The position numbers were made by a program, and so were the translations under genes. The notes under the pieces were generated by a model. That model saw only the letters and a list, made by a program, of their open reading frames with translations. It had not been told where the DNA came from and did no database searches. 53,922 bases of DNA, from NCBI GenBank assembly GCA_964492545.1, contig CAZBKO010000002.1, positions 1 to 53,922 of the forward strand. The letters run 5' to 3'. This stretch comes from RGIG1934 sp964492545 (GTDB lineage: Bacteria; Bacillota; Clostridia; Lachnospirales; Lachnospiraceae). Position 1 is the first letter of the stretch; each line of letters begins with the position of its first letter. This document shows positions 7,355-16,812 of this stretch, one piece after another.

Positions 7355-9991
7355 ATGAAGAAATTAGTATTAATAGATGGACATAGTATTATTAACAGAG
7401 CATTTTACGGAGTACCGGATCTTACAAATTCAGCCGGACTTCACACAAATGCAGTATATGGATTCTTGAATATATTATTTAAGATTCTTGATGAGGAAAA
7501 AGCGGACAAGGTCATCGTTGCATTCGATGTAAAACAGCCAACATTCAGACATAAGATGTTCGAGGCATATAAGGGTACTAGAAAACCAATGCCAGAGGAA
7601 CTTAGAGAACAGGTTCCACTGTTACAGAAAGTTCTTCAGACTATGAATATAACAATGGCAATGCTTCCTGGTTATGAAGCCGATGATGTTATTGGAACAC
7701 TTTCAAGAAGAGGTGCAAAGGAAGGATACGAAGTTACAGTTGTTTCAGGAGATAGAGATTTACTTCAGCTTGCAATGGAACATGTACTTATTAGAATTCC
7801 AAAGACCAAGAAAGGTGTTACCGAAATAGAGAATTACTATCCGGAACAGGTTGCGGAGAAATACCTTGTGTCTCCGACAGCATTTATTGATGTAAAAGCA
7901 CTTATGGGTGATACATCTGATAATATCCCAGGAGTGCCATCAATTGGCGAGAAGACAGCAACCAAGCTCATCAGCGCATATGGATCTTTAGATGGAGTAT
8001 ATGAACATATTGATGAGGTAAAGCCTGAAAGAATCAGAAATCTTCTTATAGAGCATAAGAATCAGGCGATACTTAGCCGTGAGCTGGCAACAATCAATGT
8101 GGAGTCACCTGTGGAAGTATCAATTGATGAAGCGGTTATTGATGATATGTTCAATAATGAAGCATTTAACTTAATGAAATCACTGGAATTTAAAAGTATT
8201 CTATCCAAATTCGAGATTAATGAGCAAAAAGGAAATGACATTGAAAAAATATTTGTGTGCGAAAGTGATTTTAGTCAGGTAGAAAGTATATTTGCCGAAG
8301 CATTAAAACAAAAAAGAGTGGGATTTTTCCCTGTTATAGATAATGGTGAATTAATCGGTTTATCAATTGCTTATAGCGAAGAAAAGATAAAATATATACC
8401 TGTAGAGGGATTTATATCATCAGAATATCTCATTGATAAAGTTAATTTAATTGTAAATGCAGATATTGAATCTATATTCATAAATCTTAAGGATGCACTA
8501 CATTTATTTAAATTACAGTACAATCAGAATATATATGATGCTGCTATCGCAGGATATCTCTTGAATCCACTGAAAGATACTTATAATTATGATGATATTT
8601 CAAGGGATTATATGGATATGCTTGCACCTTCAAAGACAGAATTGCTTGGTAAGAATACTTATTCAAATGCTTGGGAATTAACAAGGGAAGAGTTTATAAA
8701 AACCGTATGTTATGGAGCGTATATAGCATATGCATCATTTGATACACTTATCAGCAGATTAAAGGCTGAAAATATGATTGAACTATACACCGAAATTGAG
8801 ATGCCAACTTTATTTGTTCTTCACTCAATGGAAGAATATGGAGTTAAAGTAGATGGAGATGAACTAAAGAAATATAGCGATATGCTGGGCAAAAAAATAG
8901 CACAGATAGAGCAGAGTATTTATGAATCAGTCGGTGAGCAGTTCAATATTAATTCTCCTAAGCAGCTTGGAGAAATATTATTTGGTAAAATGCAGCTAAA
9001 AGGTGGTAAAAAGACAAAAACAGGCTATTCGACATCGGCAGATATACTTGAAAAACTTGCACCTGAGTATCCTGTAATAAGAGAAATACTTGAATATAGA
9101 CAGCTTACAAAGCTAAAATCGACATATGCAGATGGACTTGCCGTATTTATTAAAGAGGATGGTCGAATTCATGGAAAATTCAATCAGACAATTACAGCCA
9201 CAGGAAGAATAAGCAGTACCGAGCCAAATCTTCAAAACATACCAATCCGAATGGAAATGGGTAAAATGATAAGAAAAGTATTTATACCTGAAGAAGGGTA
9301 TGAATTTGTTGATGCAGATTATTCACAGATAGAGCTTAGGGTTCTGGCGCACATTTCCGGTGACGAAAATCTTATTGATGCCTATAAGTCAGCCCAGGAT
9401 ATCCATAGAATTACAGCATCTAAAGTATTTAACACACCATTTGATGAGGTAACAGATACCCAGAGAAGAAATGCAAAGGCAGTTAACTTTGGAATTGTAT
9501 ATGGTATCAGTTCATTTGGGCTGAGCCAGGATTTGAGCATAAGTCGTAAGGAGGCAGCAGAGTATATTAACCAGTATTTTGAAACATATCCAGGAATAAA
9601 ATCTTTCCTTGATAATACAGTTGAAGAGGCTAAGAAAAATGGATATGTGACAACAATGTTTGGACGTAAGAGACCTATTCCAGAGCTGTCCTCATCTAAT
9701 TTTATGCAGAGACAATTTGGTGAACGTATTGCAATGAATTCACCAATACAGGGGACTGCTGCCGACATTATAAAAATAGCAATGATTAATGTTTACAGAG
9801 AACTCAGAAAAGCTAAGCTTGCATCAAGGTTAATACTTACAGTGCATGATGAGCTTCTCATCGAGGCACCACATAATGAGGTAGATAAGGTTAAAGCAAT
9901 AGTTGAAAGAGAAATGAAAAATGCTGCAAAGCTAAGCGTTACACTTGAGGTTGGAATGGAAACCGGCAGTAATTGGCTTGAAGCACATTAA
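7355..9991 (+). CDS. polA: DNA polymerase I
   Basis: Repair and Okazaki-fragment polymerase of 878 aa. Domains: 5'-3' exonuclease (about 1-290), a 3'-5' exonuclease-like fold (about 295-470) and polymerase (about 475-878). Polymerase motif A has D655 in VDADYSQIELR, motif B reads RRNAKAVNFGIVYG, and motif C has D832 in VHDELL. The middle domain lacks the DxE metal site of proofreading enzymes (FFPVIDNGELIG instead), as in Bacillus, so proofreading is probably absent. SD GGAGG precedes the ATG. coaE follows 20 nt later. Confidence 0.97.
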   Translation: MKKLVLIDGHSIINRAFYGVPDLTNSAGLHTNAVYGFLNILFKILDEEKADKVIVAFDVKQPTFRHKMFEAYKGTRKPMPEELREQVPLLQKVLQTMNITMAMLPGYEADDVIGTLSRRGAKEGYEVTVVSGDRDLLQLAMEHVLIRIPKTKKGVTEIENYYPEQVAEKYLVSPTAFIDVKALMGDTSDNIPGVPSIGEKTATKLISAYGSLDGVYEHIDEVKPERIRNLLIEHKNQAILSRELATINVESPVEVSIDEAVIDDMFNNEAFNLMKSLEFKSILSKFEINEQKGNDIEKIFVCESDFSQVESIFAEALKQKRVGFFPVIDNGELIGLSIAYSEEKIKYIPVEGFISSEYLIDKVNLIVNADIESIFINLKDALHLFKLQYNQNIYDAAIAGYLLNPLKDTYNYDDISRDYMDMLAPSKTELLGKNTYSNAWELTREEFIKTVCYGAYIAYASFDTLISRLKAENMIELYTEIEMPTLFVLHSMEEYGVKVDGDELKKYSDMLGKKIAQIEQSIYESVGEQFNINSPKQLGEILFGKMQLKGGKKTKTGYSTSADILEKLAPEYPVIREILEYRQLTKLKSTYADGLAVFIKEDGRIHGKFNQTITATGRISSTEPNLQNIPIRMEMGKMIRKVFIPEEGYEFVDADYSQIELRVLAHISGDENLIDAYKSAQDIHRITASKVFNTPFDEVTDTQRRNAKAVNFGIVYGISSFGLSQDLSISRKEAAEYINQYFETYPGIKSFLDNTVEEAKKNGYVTTMFGRKRPIPELSSSNFMQRQFGERIAMNSPIQGTAADIIKIAMINVYRELRKAKLASRLILTVHDELLIEAPHNEVDKVKAIVEREMKNAAKLSVTLEVGMETGSNWLEAH

Positions 9992-10011
9992 TTCATTAGT
10001 ACGGAGGCAAT

Positions 10012-10590
10012 ATGGTAATTGGAATAACTGGCGGAGTTGGATGCGGCAAATCAAGCGTTATGAAATTAATGAATGAAAAATATGGATTTGTACCTTTGGA
10101 AGCCGATAAAATTGGTCATATGTTAATGGAAAAAGGTCAGGAAGTATACAGAGAAATTGTAGAACATTTTGGCACAGGTATACTTGATGGTAATCAAAAT
10201 ATTGACAGAAAATTACTTGGTAATATTGTGTTTAATGACAACAGTGAACTGGAATTTTTAAATAGTCTGATTCATCCGGGAGTTAGAAAGTATATAAATG
10301 ATATTGTTACAAATGCAAAACCAAACGAAAACTTTCTTATTGAGGCAGCATTGCTATTAGAAGCAGGATACAGAGATGTATGTGACAGTATTTGGTATAT
10401 TTATGCAGATGAAAATGTAAGAAGAGAACGACTCAAAAAGAGTCGTGGATACACTGATGAAAAGATAAATGAGATTATGGGCAATCAACTTTCAGATAAA
10501 AAATTTAGAGAAAAAACAGACATATTTATTGATAATAGTTCAACTATTGATGAAACCGGCAGACAAATAGAAAAAATAGTAGAGTTTTAG
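10012..10590 (+). CDS. coaE: Dephospho-CoA kinase
   Basis: Phosphorylates the 3'-hydroxyl of dephospho-CoA, the last step of coenzyme A synthesis. The 192 aa protein starts with the P-loop GITGGVGCGKSS, followed by EADKIGHML for the substrate site and FLIEAALLLEAG near the lid. Length is normal. SD CGGAGG lies upstream. polA-coaE adjacency is common in Firmicutes. Confidence 0.96.
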   Translation: MVIGITGGVGCGKSSVMKLMNEKYGFVPLEADKIGHMLMEKGQEVYREIVEHFGTGILDGNQNIDRKLLGNIVFNDNSELEFLNSLIHPGVRKYINDIVTNAKPNENFLIEAALLLEAGYRDVCDSIWYIYADENVRRERLKKSRGYTDEKINEIMGNQLSDKKFREKTDIFIDNSSTIDETGRQIEKIVEF

Positions 10591-10648
10591 GGGCTTTTGT
10601 GGTATCCTAAATGTATAGTTTACGAAAAAGAAGAGGTATTTTGTATTT

Positions 10649-12679
10649 ATGAGTGAACAATTGGTATTCGGGCTTGATATAGGAACAAGAAGTATAGTTG
10701 GATCTGTTGGCTACCTTGAGAGAAACAGGTTTAAAGTAATTGCACATTATGTTAAGGAACATGAGACAAGAGCAATGCTTGACGGACAGATTCACGATAT
10801 TGGACAGGTTACAGCAACTATTGACAAGGTTAAGAAGGAACTTGAAATGCAGGTTGGCAAACCTTTAAGTGAAGTATGTATTGCTGCTGCCGGACGTGTT
10901 CTTAAGACAGAGACCGTTCATGTTAATTATGAGATAGGTGAAGAGACAACAATTACAGGAGAACATATATATGCCCTTGATTTACTCGGAGTTGAAAAGG
11001 CTTATGATGATATAAGAAGAAAAGACACGGGCATTAAGTTCTATTGTGTAGGATATACAGTTATTAAGTATTACCTTAATGACTATGTAATTGGTAATTT
11101 GGAAGGACATAAGGGCAAGACCATATCAGCTGATGTGCTTGTTACTTTTCTTCCTGAAGAAGTTGTAGACGGATTATATTCTGCAGTTAATGGAGCAGAC
11201 TTATCAGTTGCTAATCTTACATTGGAGCCAATTGCTGCTATTAATATTGCAATTCCTGAGAATTACAGACTTCTCAACATAGCCCTTGTTGATGTTGGAG
11301 CTGGAACTTCCGATATATCGATTACTAAGGATGGAAGTATCATTGCATATGGAATGATTCCACGTGCCGGCGATGAGATTACGGAATCATTGGTATCTAA
11401 TTATTTGGTTGATTTTAACAACGCTGAGACTATTAAGAGAGCTGCATATAAGAAGAAGTCTGTTACGTTTAAAGATATAATGGGACTTAAGCAAAAGGTA
11501 ATGTCAGAGGATGTTAATGCTGCATATGCAGATACAGTAGACAGCATTACCCATGAGATAGCTGATAAGATTAAGGAACTTAATGGTGGAAAAAGCGTAA
11601 GTGCTGTATTTGTAGTAGGCGGTGGTGGCAAAGCCCGTGGATTTGTTTCAGGAATTGCGAAATATCTTGATCTCCCACAGGAACGAGTTGCATTAAGAGG
11701 AGAGGAAGTTCTTGGAGAAGTTGATTTTCTTCAGGAAGGAATCAAAAAGGATCCACTTCTTGTTACACCTATAGGAATATGTCTTAATTTTTATAATCAG
11801 AAAAACAATTTTATTTTCGTAAATATTAACGATCAGCGTATTAAAATGTATGATAACGACAAGCTTACAGTTATTGATGCTGCTATGCAGATTGGATTTC
11901 CGAATGAAGGATTATTCCCAAAACGAGGCAAGGAACTCAATTACTATGTAGATGGCAATAAGCGTATGGTTAGAGGAGTTATGGGAGAGCCGGCAACAAT
12001 TACTGTTAATGGCGATAATGCTAATATTAATACAATAATTAAGAAAAATGACAAGATTGTTATAGTAGAATCTACTGAGGGTGAATCAGCAACCATGAGA
12101 ATCGAACAGATTCCGGAATATAAGAGTGACATTAGAGTTGTTGTTAATAACCAGATAGTTATTTGTCCTAGATTTGCTCAGGTAAATGGTGAATTGAGAC
12201 CTGGTACATATGAGATTATGGAAAATGATGACATAAAGATTCTTGATTACTATACGATTTCTCAGCTAATGGAATTTATGGATATTAATATAGCGGATAA
12301 AGATATTTATCTGAATAATACACTTGCCGGCTTAGATGATAGCGTATACGATAACTTTACTGTGAGAATTGAAGATGCTGAAGACGCTGAAGATGTACAG
12401 CCTGAACAGGAATTGGATGATGAAAAAGTATCCGCATCAACTGAAACACCTACAAATAATAGCACAAAGACATCGAATTCAATTATTATAACAGTCAATG
12501 GCAGTGCGTTAACTCTAACTGGAAAAGAATCATATATATTTGTAGATATATTGGATGTATACCCGTTTGATATGAGCCAGGCAGCTGTGAAGGAGCTTGT
12601 AAAAACGATTAATGGTAATACATGTGAATTTACTGATGATATAACAGATAGTGATATTATTGAATTATACTGGAGGTAA
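10649..12679 (+). CDS. FtsA/PilM-like actin-fold ATPase with long C-terminal beta-rich extension
   Basis: 676 aa. Residues 1-370 form an actin/Hsp70-fold ATPase: phosphate-1 loop GLDIGTRS at 8-15, phosphate-2 loop DVGAGTSD starting at D215, and adenosine motif VVGGGG at 322-327. This core resembles FtsA and PilM. The C-terminal half is unusual. It holds several segments with an x-V-N-G/N start, near 451-455, 495-500, 553-557 and 612-618, separated by an acidic, Thr/Ser-rich linker (about 577-611). No MTS-type amphipathic helix is seen at the C-terminus. FtsA is about 420 aa, so this is not ordinary FtsA. It ends 5 nt before a diguanylate cyclase gene. Role unknown; a cell-envelope scaffold is a guess. 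Confidence 0.8.
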   Translation: MSEQLVFGLDIGTRSIVGSVGYLERNRFKVIAHYVKEHETRAMLDGQIHDIGQVTATIDKVKKELEMQVGKPLSEVCIAAAGRVLKTETVHVNYEIGEETTITGEHIYALDLLGVEKAYDDIRRKDTGIKFYCVGYTVIKYYLNDYVIGNLEGHKGKTISADVLVTFLPEEVVDGLYSAVNGADLSVANLTLEPIAAINIAIPENYRLLNIALVDVGAGTSDISITKDGSIIAYGMIPRAGDEITESLVSNYLVDFNNAETIKRAAYKKKSVTFKDIMGLKQKVMSEDVNAAYADTVDSITHEIADKIKELNGGKSVSAVFVVGGGGKARGFVSGIAKYLDLPQERVALRGEEVLGEVDFLQEGIKKDPLLVTPIGICLNFYNQKNNFIFVNINDQRIKMYDNDKLTVIDAAMQIGFPNEGLFPKRGKELNYYVDGNKRMVRGVMGEPATITVNGDNANINTIIKKNDKIVIVESTEGESATMRIEQIPEYKSDIRVVVNNQIVICPRFAQVNGELRPGTYEIMENDDIKILDYYTISQLMEFMDINIADKDIYLNNTLAGLDDSVYDNFTVRIEDAEDAEDVQPEQELDDEKVSASTETPTNNSTKTSNSIIITVNGSALTLTGKESYIFVDILDVYPFDMSQAAVKELVKTINGNTCEFTDDITDSDIIELYWR

Positions 12680-12684
12680 TAGCA

Positions 12685-14445
12685 ATGGATGAAAAGAAAG
12701 ATTCACTAAATCTTCAAGTCAGATTTTCAAGAACTAATTTTATAATTGCTATTCTGATGTTGTTGTTTTACATATTTCTTTCTATATTTGGCTCAGGAAT
12801 TTCAAAATTATCATATATATTAGGATTTATTGTTGTTTTACTACTTTTAGCAGATTATTTACTTGGCAGAGTTGGATATTTTGGAAGTATTCTCCTTATA
12901 AAAATTTCAAGAATTATTATTTGTACATCCATTGCAATATGCATGGTAAGTGGACGTGAACAAGCCCTTGCTGGTGGAGAAGAGGATGACAAGAAACTAT
13001 TTGTTATTGCGATGGTATTTCTAATAATGTCTATCCTTTACTGTATAATATGTATAGAGCACATGTTTATGTTTGATGTAACTGAGGTGTATTATCAGAT
13101 AAATGCAGTTGCTGAGATGGTTATACCCCTTACAACAATTGTTCTTTTGAAATACGCATTAAGTGAAGACATTGCAAGTTCTGATGTTTTGCTTGTACTA
13201 ATGTTTATAGTTGCAATAATTGGAATGTTCTTCAGCGTACTCAAAAGAATTTCTGAGGTGCTTAAGGAATTCTTTGAGAAATTATTTAGGCAGGAACGAA
13301 TGACAATTAACTCGAAAGAAGAGTCGAATAATCTTAAGCTTTATCAGTCGAAGCTTGTAAGGGCCAATGAACAGCTAAGCAAGCAGAAGGTTCAGCTTGA
13401 AATTGCCAATACAACAATTATGAGAAGTAATACTGAAATGAAAATGCAGCATATGCTTGTAAAACATATCAACAGTGAGTTGGATTATCATAAAATTATA
13501 GAATTTATTACAAAGGGAATGATTGAACATCTTAATCTTGATTTGTGTGCAGTAATTATCAGACAGAATGATAGCATAGATGAATCGGAAGAAATTCTAT
13601 GCAGTGTTAATTCTACCAAAGATAGTGCACTTGGAAGCAATGTTACACAGTCCATAAGGGATAGTGAATTCATTAAAATGTATGGCATTTTACCAAATGC
13701 TACATATGTTACGGATAACAAAGTTCCTGATAGCAAATATGATTTCTTAATTGGCTCCAACATAGGGTCCCTGTTAATTTACCCAATGAGTGTTCAGAAA
13801 AATACAACCGGTGTACTTGTAGCAGGAAAGAATTCTTACGGATATTTCAAAGAAAATATTTCCTTTTATGAGACAATAGTTGAGCAGATAATTCTTGCTC
13901 TGCGCAATGCATTTATGTATTCAAAGGTTCAGGATATGGCCACGAAGGATGCACTTACAACTATTTATAACAGAAGATATTTCAACTCTATTTTTCCTGA
14001 ATTTATACATAAGGCAGTTACTGAGAAAAAAGATATGACTGTTGTGTTATTCGATATAGATAGATTTAAGGTTGTTAATGATAATTATGGTCATATATTT
14101 GGTGACAAGGTTATAAAATATTGTGGTAAAATAGCTGGAGAATATGCAAAAAAATATGATGGATTTGCTGTAAGATACGGCGGCGAAGAATTTGTTATAT
14201 CATTTTTTGATAAGAAAACACAGGAAGTATATATGCTTATCAAGCAGATGCATGATGAGATTAAAGAGCATGAATTTATATGTGATGGACAGACTGTTAA
14301 AATTAATGTCAGCATTGGTATTACATCATATCCTGATGTATGCAGCAATATTAATGAGCTTCTTAACAGAGCTGATTTATCAATGTACTCGTCTAAAAAG
14401 AATGGCAGAGGCCGAATAACTATAGATTCACCTGAAATTGAATAA
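12685..14445 (+). CDS. Membrane diguanylate cyclase with GAF-like and GGDEF domains
   Basis: Makes c-di-GMP from two GTP. 586 aa: six predicted membrane segments (about 15-182), a coiled coil (about 195-250), a GAF-like sensor domain (about 265-415) and a C-terminal GGDEF domain. The active-site motif is G499-G-E-E-F503, an active variant. The residues upstream read KYDGFAVRY, so the usual RxxD inhibitory site is missing and product inhibition is not expected. It lies 5 nt after the FtsA-like gene and ends in a strong hairpin. What the GAF domain senses is unknown. Confidence 0.93.
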   Translation: MDEKKDSLNLQVRFSRTNFIIAILMLLFYIFLSIFGSGISKLSYILGFIVVLLLLADYLLGRVGYFGSILLIKISRIIICTSIAICMVSGREQALAGGEEDDKKLFVIAMVFLIMSILYCIICIEHMFMFDVTEVYYQINAVAEMVIPLTTIVLLKYALSEDIASSDVLLVLMFIVAIIGMFFSVLKRISEVLKEFFEKLFRQERMTINSKEESNNLKLYQSKLVRANEQLSKQKVQLEIANTTIMRSNTEMKMQHMLVKHINSELDYHKIIEFITKGMIEHLNLDLCAVIIRQNDSIDESEEILCSVNSTKDSALGSNVTQSIRDSEFIKMYGILPNATYVTDNKVPDSKYDFLIGSNIGSLLIYPMSVQKNTTGVLVAGKNSYGYFKENISFYETIVEQIILALRNAFMYSKVQDMATKDALTTIYNRRYFNSIFPEFIHKAVTEKKDMTVVLFDIDRFKVVNDNYGHIFGDKVIKYCGKIAGEYAKKYDGFAVRYGGEEFVISFFDKKTQEVYMLIKQMHDEIKEHEFICDGQTVKINVSIGITSYPDVCSNINELLNRADLSMYSSKKNGRGRITIDSPEIE

Positions 14446-14456
14446 TAGTAATAGAC

Positions 14457-14495
14457 ATCCATTCCCTACATATATTTGTAGGGGGTGGATTTTTT
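14457..14495 (+). terminator. Terminator hairpin overlapping the SD of the next gene
   Basis: A stem of about 14 bp (ATCCATTCCCTACA with TGTAGGGGGTGGAT, including G-T pairs) closed by TATATT at 14457-14490, followed by six T. The 3' arm contains GGGGGTGG, the only SD-like sequence for the following M23 gene, whose TTG start lies in the T-tract. Confidence 0.8.
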
Positions 14496-15234
14496 GTATT
14501 ATAGAAAATATATAGTAATCTTATTGCTGCTGTGTATCTTTAATGGCTTTCTTTTATCAAACCTTAAGAAGGATGATGACAGTGATAAGTTCATTGATAT
14601 GCAGTCTATGGAAATTAGAGCTATGAATATGGAAACTACATTTGACAAAACTACAGCTGCAATGGTCAATGAAATAATTGGAGATAATAAAACAGACAAA
14701 AGAACTGTTAAATATCTAGAAAAATATGTTGATGCAGTAATAAAAGATTTTAAAGTGTTTCCGGTGGCGTATTCTGATAAAAGCCCATTTGTATCATACG
14801 ATAACTCATGGAATTTTAGTCGAAGCTATGGAGGAAACAGAGTCCATGAGGGTACCGATATAATGTGAAAAATAAATAAGCGTGGCTATTATCCCTTAGT
14901 GGCATGCTGCGATGGAACAATTGAACAGATTGGGTGGCTGGAATTAGGCGGATATAGGCTTGGAATTAGAAGTGAGCATGGAGTGTATGCGTATTATGCC
15001 CATATGTATGCCTATGAAGAAGGAATTAAAGAGGGCACCAAGGTAAAGCGTGGTCAATTGTTGGGATATATGGGGGATTCGGGGTATAGCAAGGTGGAAG
15101 GCACAGTTGGTAACTTTGATGTGCATTTACATTTTGGTATTTATATAAATGATAGCGAATATGGTGAATTAAGTATTAACCCTTTTTATTTTTTGAAAAG
15201 AATTGAAGACACAAAAATTGTCTATGATTATTAG
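14494..15234 (+). pseudogene. M23-family peptidase, interrupted by an in-frame TGA
   Basis: Two open segments in the same frame (to 14865, and from 14869 to 15234) together make a typical membrane-anchored M23 metallopeptidase: one N-terminal membrane segment, HEGTD with the first zinc ligands, and HLHFG (HxH) near the C-terminus. A single TGA at 14866-14868 separates them, three codons after HEGTD, at a position where relatives have an ordinary residue, with no length change. The start is TTG 14494 (GTG 14485 is an alternative). No SECIS-like hairpin follows the TGA, so selenocysteine is unlikely. Real nonsense mutation or sequence error. Confidence 0.8.
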
Positions 15235-15251
15235 CTATTTAGTCGATATTG

Positions 15252-15260
15252 TGGTATAAT
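15252..15260 (+). promoter_or_regulatory. Extended -10 promoter of the (p)ppGpp synthetase gene
   Basis: TGGTATAAT (TGn plus a consensus TATAAT at 15255-15260), about 30 nt before the start codon. The -35 is weak (TTAGCT at 15231, spacing 18). Confidence 0.6.
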
Positions 15261-15290
15261 GGATTAGAATGCATTGAAAGGGGTGCTCGC

Positions 15291-16094
15291 ATGGAAATAC
15301 AGTTATGGAGAGAAAAATTAAGTCCATATCAGCTTGCAGTTGATGAGCTTTTAGTTAAATTTAAATTTATAGCACAGGAACATAAAGAAGCAGGAATATA
15401 TTCACCAATAGAACAGGTTGCCGGAAGAGTTAAGAAGATATCCAGTATACTTGAGAAGATGCAGAAGAAGAAGATTGCATTTGAGGATATTGATGAGAAG
15501 ATAGAGGATATAGCAGGTATTCGTATTATTTGTCAGTTCGTGGAGGATATTGAGAAGGTTGTCGAACTGATAAAGAACAGAGGCGATATGGAGATTAAGT
15601 CTGAGAAGGACTATGTCAAGAATATGAAGGAAAGCGGATATCGAAGCTATCATATGATTGTATATTACAATGTTCAGACTTTAGATGGCAACAAGCGCAT
15701 CAAGGTAGAGATACAGATTAGAACAATGGCTATGAATTTTTGGGCTACAATCGAACATTCACTCCAGTATAAGTACAGACAGAATATGCCGGAGAATGTA
15801 AGAGAGAGACTTAGGGGCGCTTCAGAGGCCATTATCAATCTCGATACGGAAATGTCGATGATTCGAACAGAGATTATAGATTCGCAGAATTATTTTCAGC
15901 TGAAGGCCAATGTAGTTGCTGAGATACTGAACACCATACAGAATCTGTATAAGGTTGCCAATAAGCGCGAAATTGTTAAGATTCAGGATGAATTTTATAA
16001 GATATACATGGGAAGCGATTTAGAACAGCTTGAAAGATTTAGTGAAGAGCTGGATATTATAGCAGAAGGCTACAGAGCCCAGGGATTACAATAA
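15291..16094 (+). CDS. Small alarmone synthetase (RelQ/YjbM-like GTP pyrophosphokinase)
   Basis: Synthesises (p)ppGpp from GTP/GDP and ATP. 267 aa with a RelA/SpoT synthetase domain only: EDIAGIRIICQF, KESGYRSYHMIV and VEIQIRTMAMNFWATIEHSLQYKY are the nucleotide-binding and catalytic blocks. There is no HD hydrolase, TGS or ACT domain, so it is a stand-alone synthetase. The start is ATG 15291 behind AAAGGGG, and an in-frame ATG at 15249 lies upstream of the promoter and is rejected. It overlaps the next gene by TAATG. Confidence 0.93.
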   Translation: MEIQLWREKLSPYQLAVDELLVKFKFIAQEHKEAGIYSPIEQVAGRVKKISSILEKMQKKKIAFEDIDEKIEDIAGIRIICQFVEDIEKVVELIKNRGDMEIKSEKDYVKNMKESGYRSYHMIVYYNVQTLDGNKRIKVEIQIRTMAMNFWATIEHSLQYKYRQNMPENVRERLRGASEAIINLDTEMSMIRTEIIDSQNYFQLKANVVAEILNTIQNLYKVANKREIVKIQDEFYKIYMGSDLEQLERFSEELDIIAEGYRAQGLQ

Positions 16095-16789
16095 TGAAGA
16101 ATATAAGACTTGATAAATATTTAGCAGATATGAGTGTAGGCTCGAGAGCCGAAGTTAAGATTATGATTAAAAGAGGCAATGTAGCCATCAATGATAATCC
16201 GGTCAAAGATCCCGGATTTAAGGTTAGTGACCAGGACACAGTTATATGTATGGGAAAAAGCGTTTCCTATGTTCAGTTCGAATATTATATGCTCAATAAG
16301 CCGGGAAATGTTATTACCGCAACTGAGGACAAGAAAGATAAGACCGTTATGGACTTAATTGCCTCATCAAGAAAGGATTTATTTCCTTTAGGACGACTGG
16401 ATAAGGACACCGAAGGATTGCTATTGATAACCAATGATGGTGATTTGGCACACTCATTGCTATCGCCGCGAAAGCATATACCTAAGACATATTATGTTGA
16501 ACTGGACAAGAACATTTTACCTGAATATACAGAGATTTTTAAGGCTGGTGTTAAGCTTGAAGAGAATTTCACGACTTCACCGGCTATTTTTGAGATAATA
16601 TCGGATAAATCAGCCATGCTTACAATTTATGAGGGAAAATTCCATCAGGTTAAGCGAATGTTTGAGGCTGTAGATAATAAGGTTATTTATCTTAAGAGAG
16701 TATCAATGGGCGAACTTACATTAGATGATAGTCTAAGCCCCGGGGAATATAGACCACTAAGCAATGATGAAATAAATTTACTTAAATAA
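16094..16789 (+). CDS. RsuA-family rRNA pseudouridine synthase
   Basis: 231 aa. N-terminal S4 RNA-binding domain (about 1-60), then the catalytic domain with GRLDKDTEGLLLITNDG holding the catalytic Asp. The RsuA/RluB/RluE/RluF group modifies 16S or 23S rRNA; the short length and PLGRLDKDTEG favour RsuA (16S position 516), but this is not proven. Start overlaps the alarmone synthetase stop (TAATG). Confidence 0.92.
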   Translation: MKNIRLDKYLADMSVGSRAEVKIMIKRGNVAINDNPVKDPGFKVSDQDTVICMGKSVSYVQFEYYMLNKPGNVITATEDKKDKTVMDLIASSRKDLFPLGRLDKDTEGLLLITNDGDLAHSLLSPRKHIPKTYYVELDKNILPEYTEIFKAGVKLEENFTTSPAIFEIISDKSAMLTIYEGKFHQVKRMFEAVDNKVIYLKRVSMGELTLDDSLSPGEYRPLSNDEINLLK

Positions 16790-16812
16790 TTATCCTGAAT
16801 GGAGAAATAATA

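Noticed and set aside
9382..9768. 128-aa open frame antisense to polA
   Set aside because: It lies inside the most conserved part of the polymerase domain, and has no SD or family motif. Shadow of polA codons.
14091..14462. 123-aa open frame antisense to the GGDEF domain
   Set aside because: Fully inside the diguanylate cyclase gene, with no SD or recognisable domain.
14866..14868. Selenocysteine at the TGA of the M23 gene
   Set aside because: No stable hairpin with a suitable loop follows the TGA, the family does not use Cys or Sec there, and no sel genes are in the window.
15249..15290. N-terminal extension of the (p)ppGpp synthetase from ATG 15249
   Set aside because: The extension overlaps the -10 element, while ATG 15291 has a strong SD and matches family N-termini.
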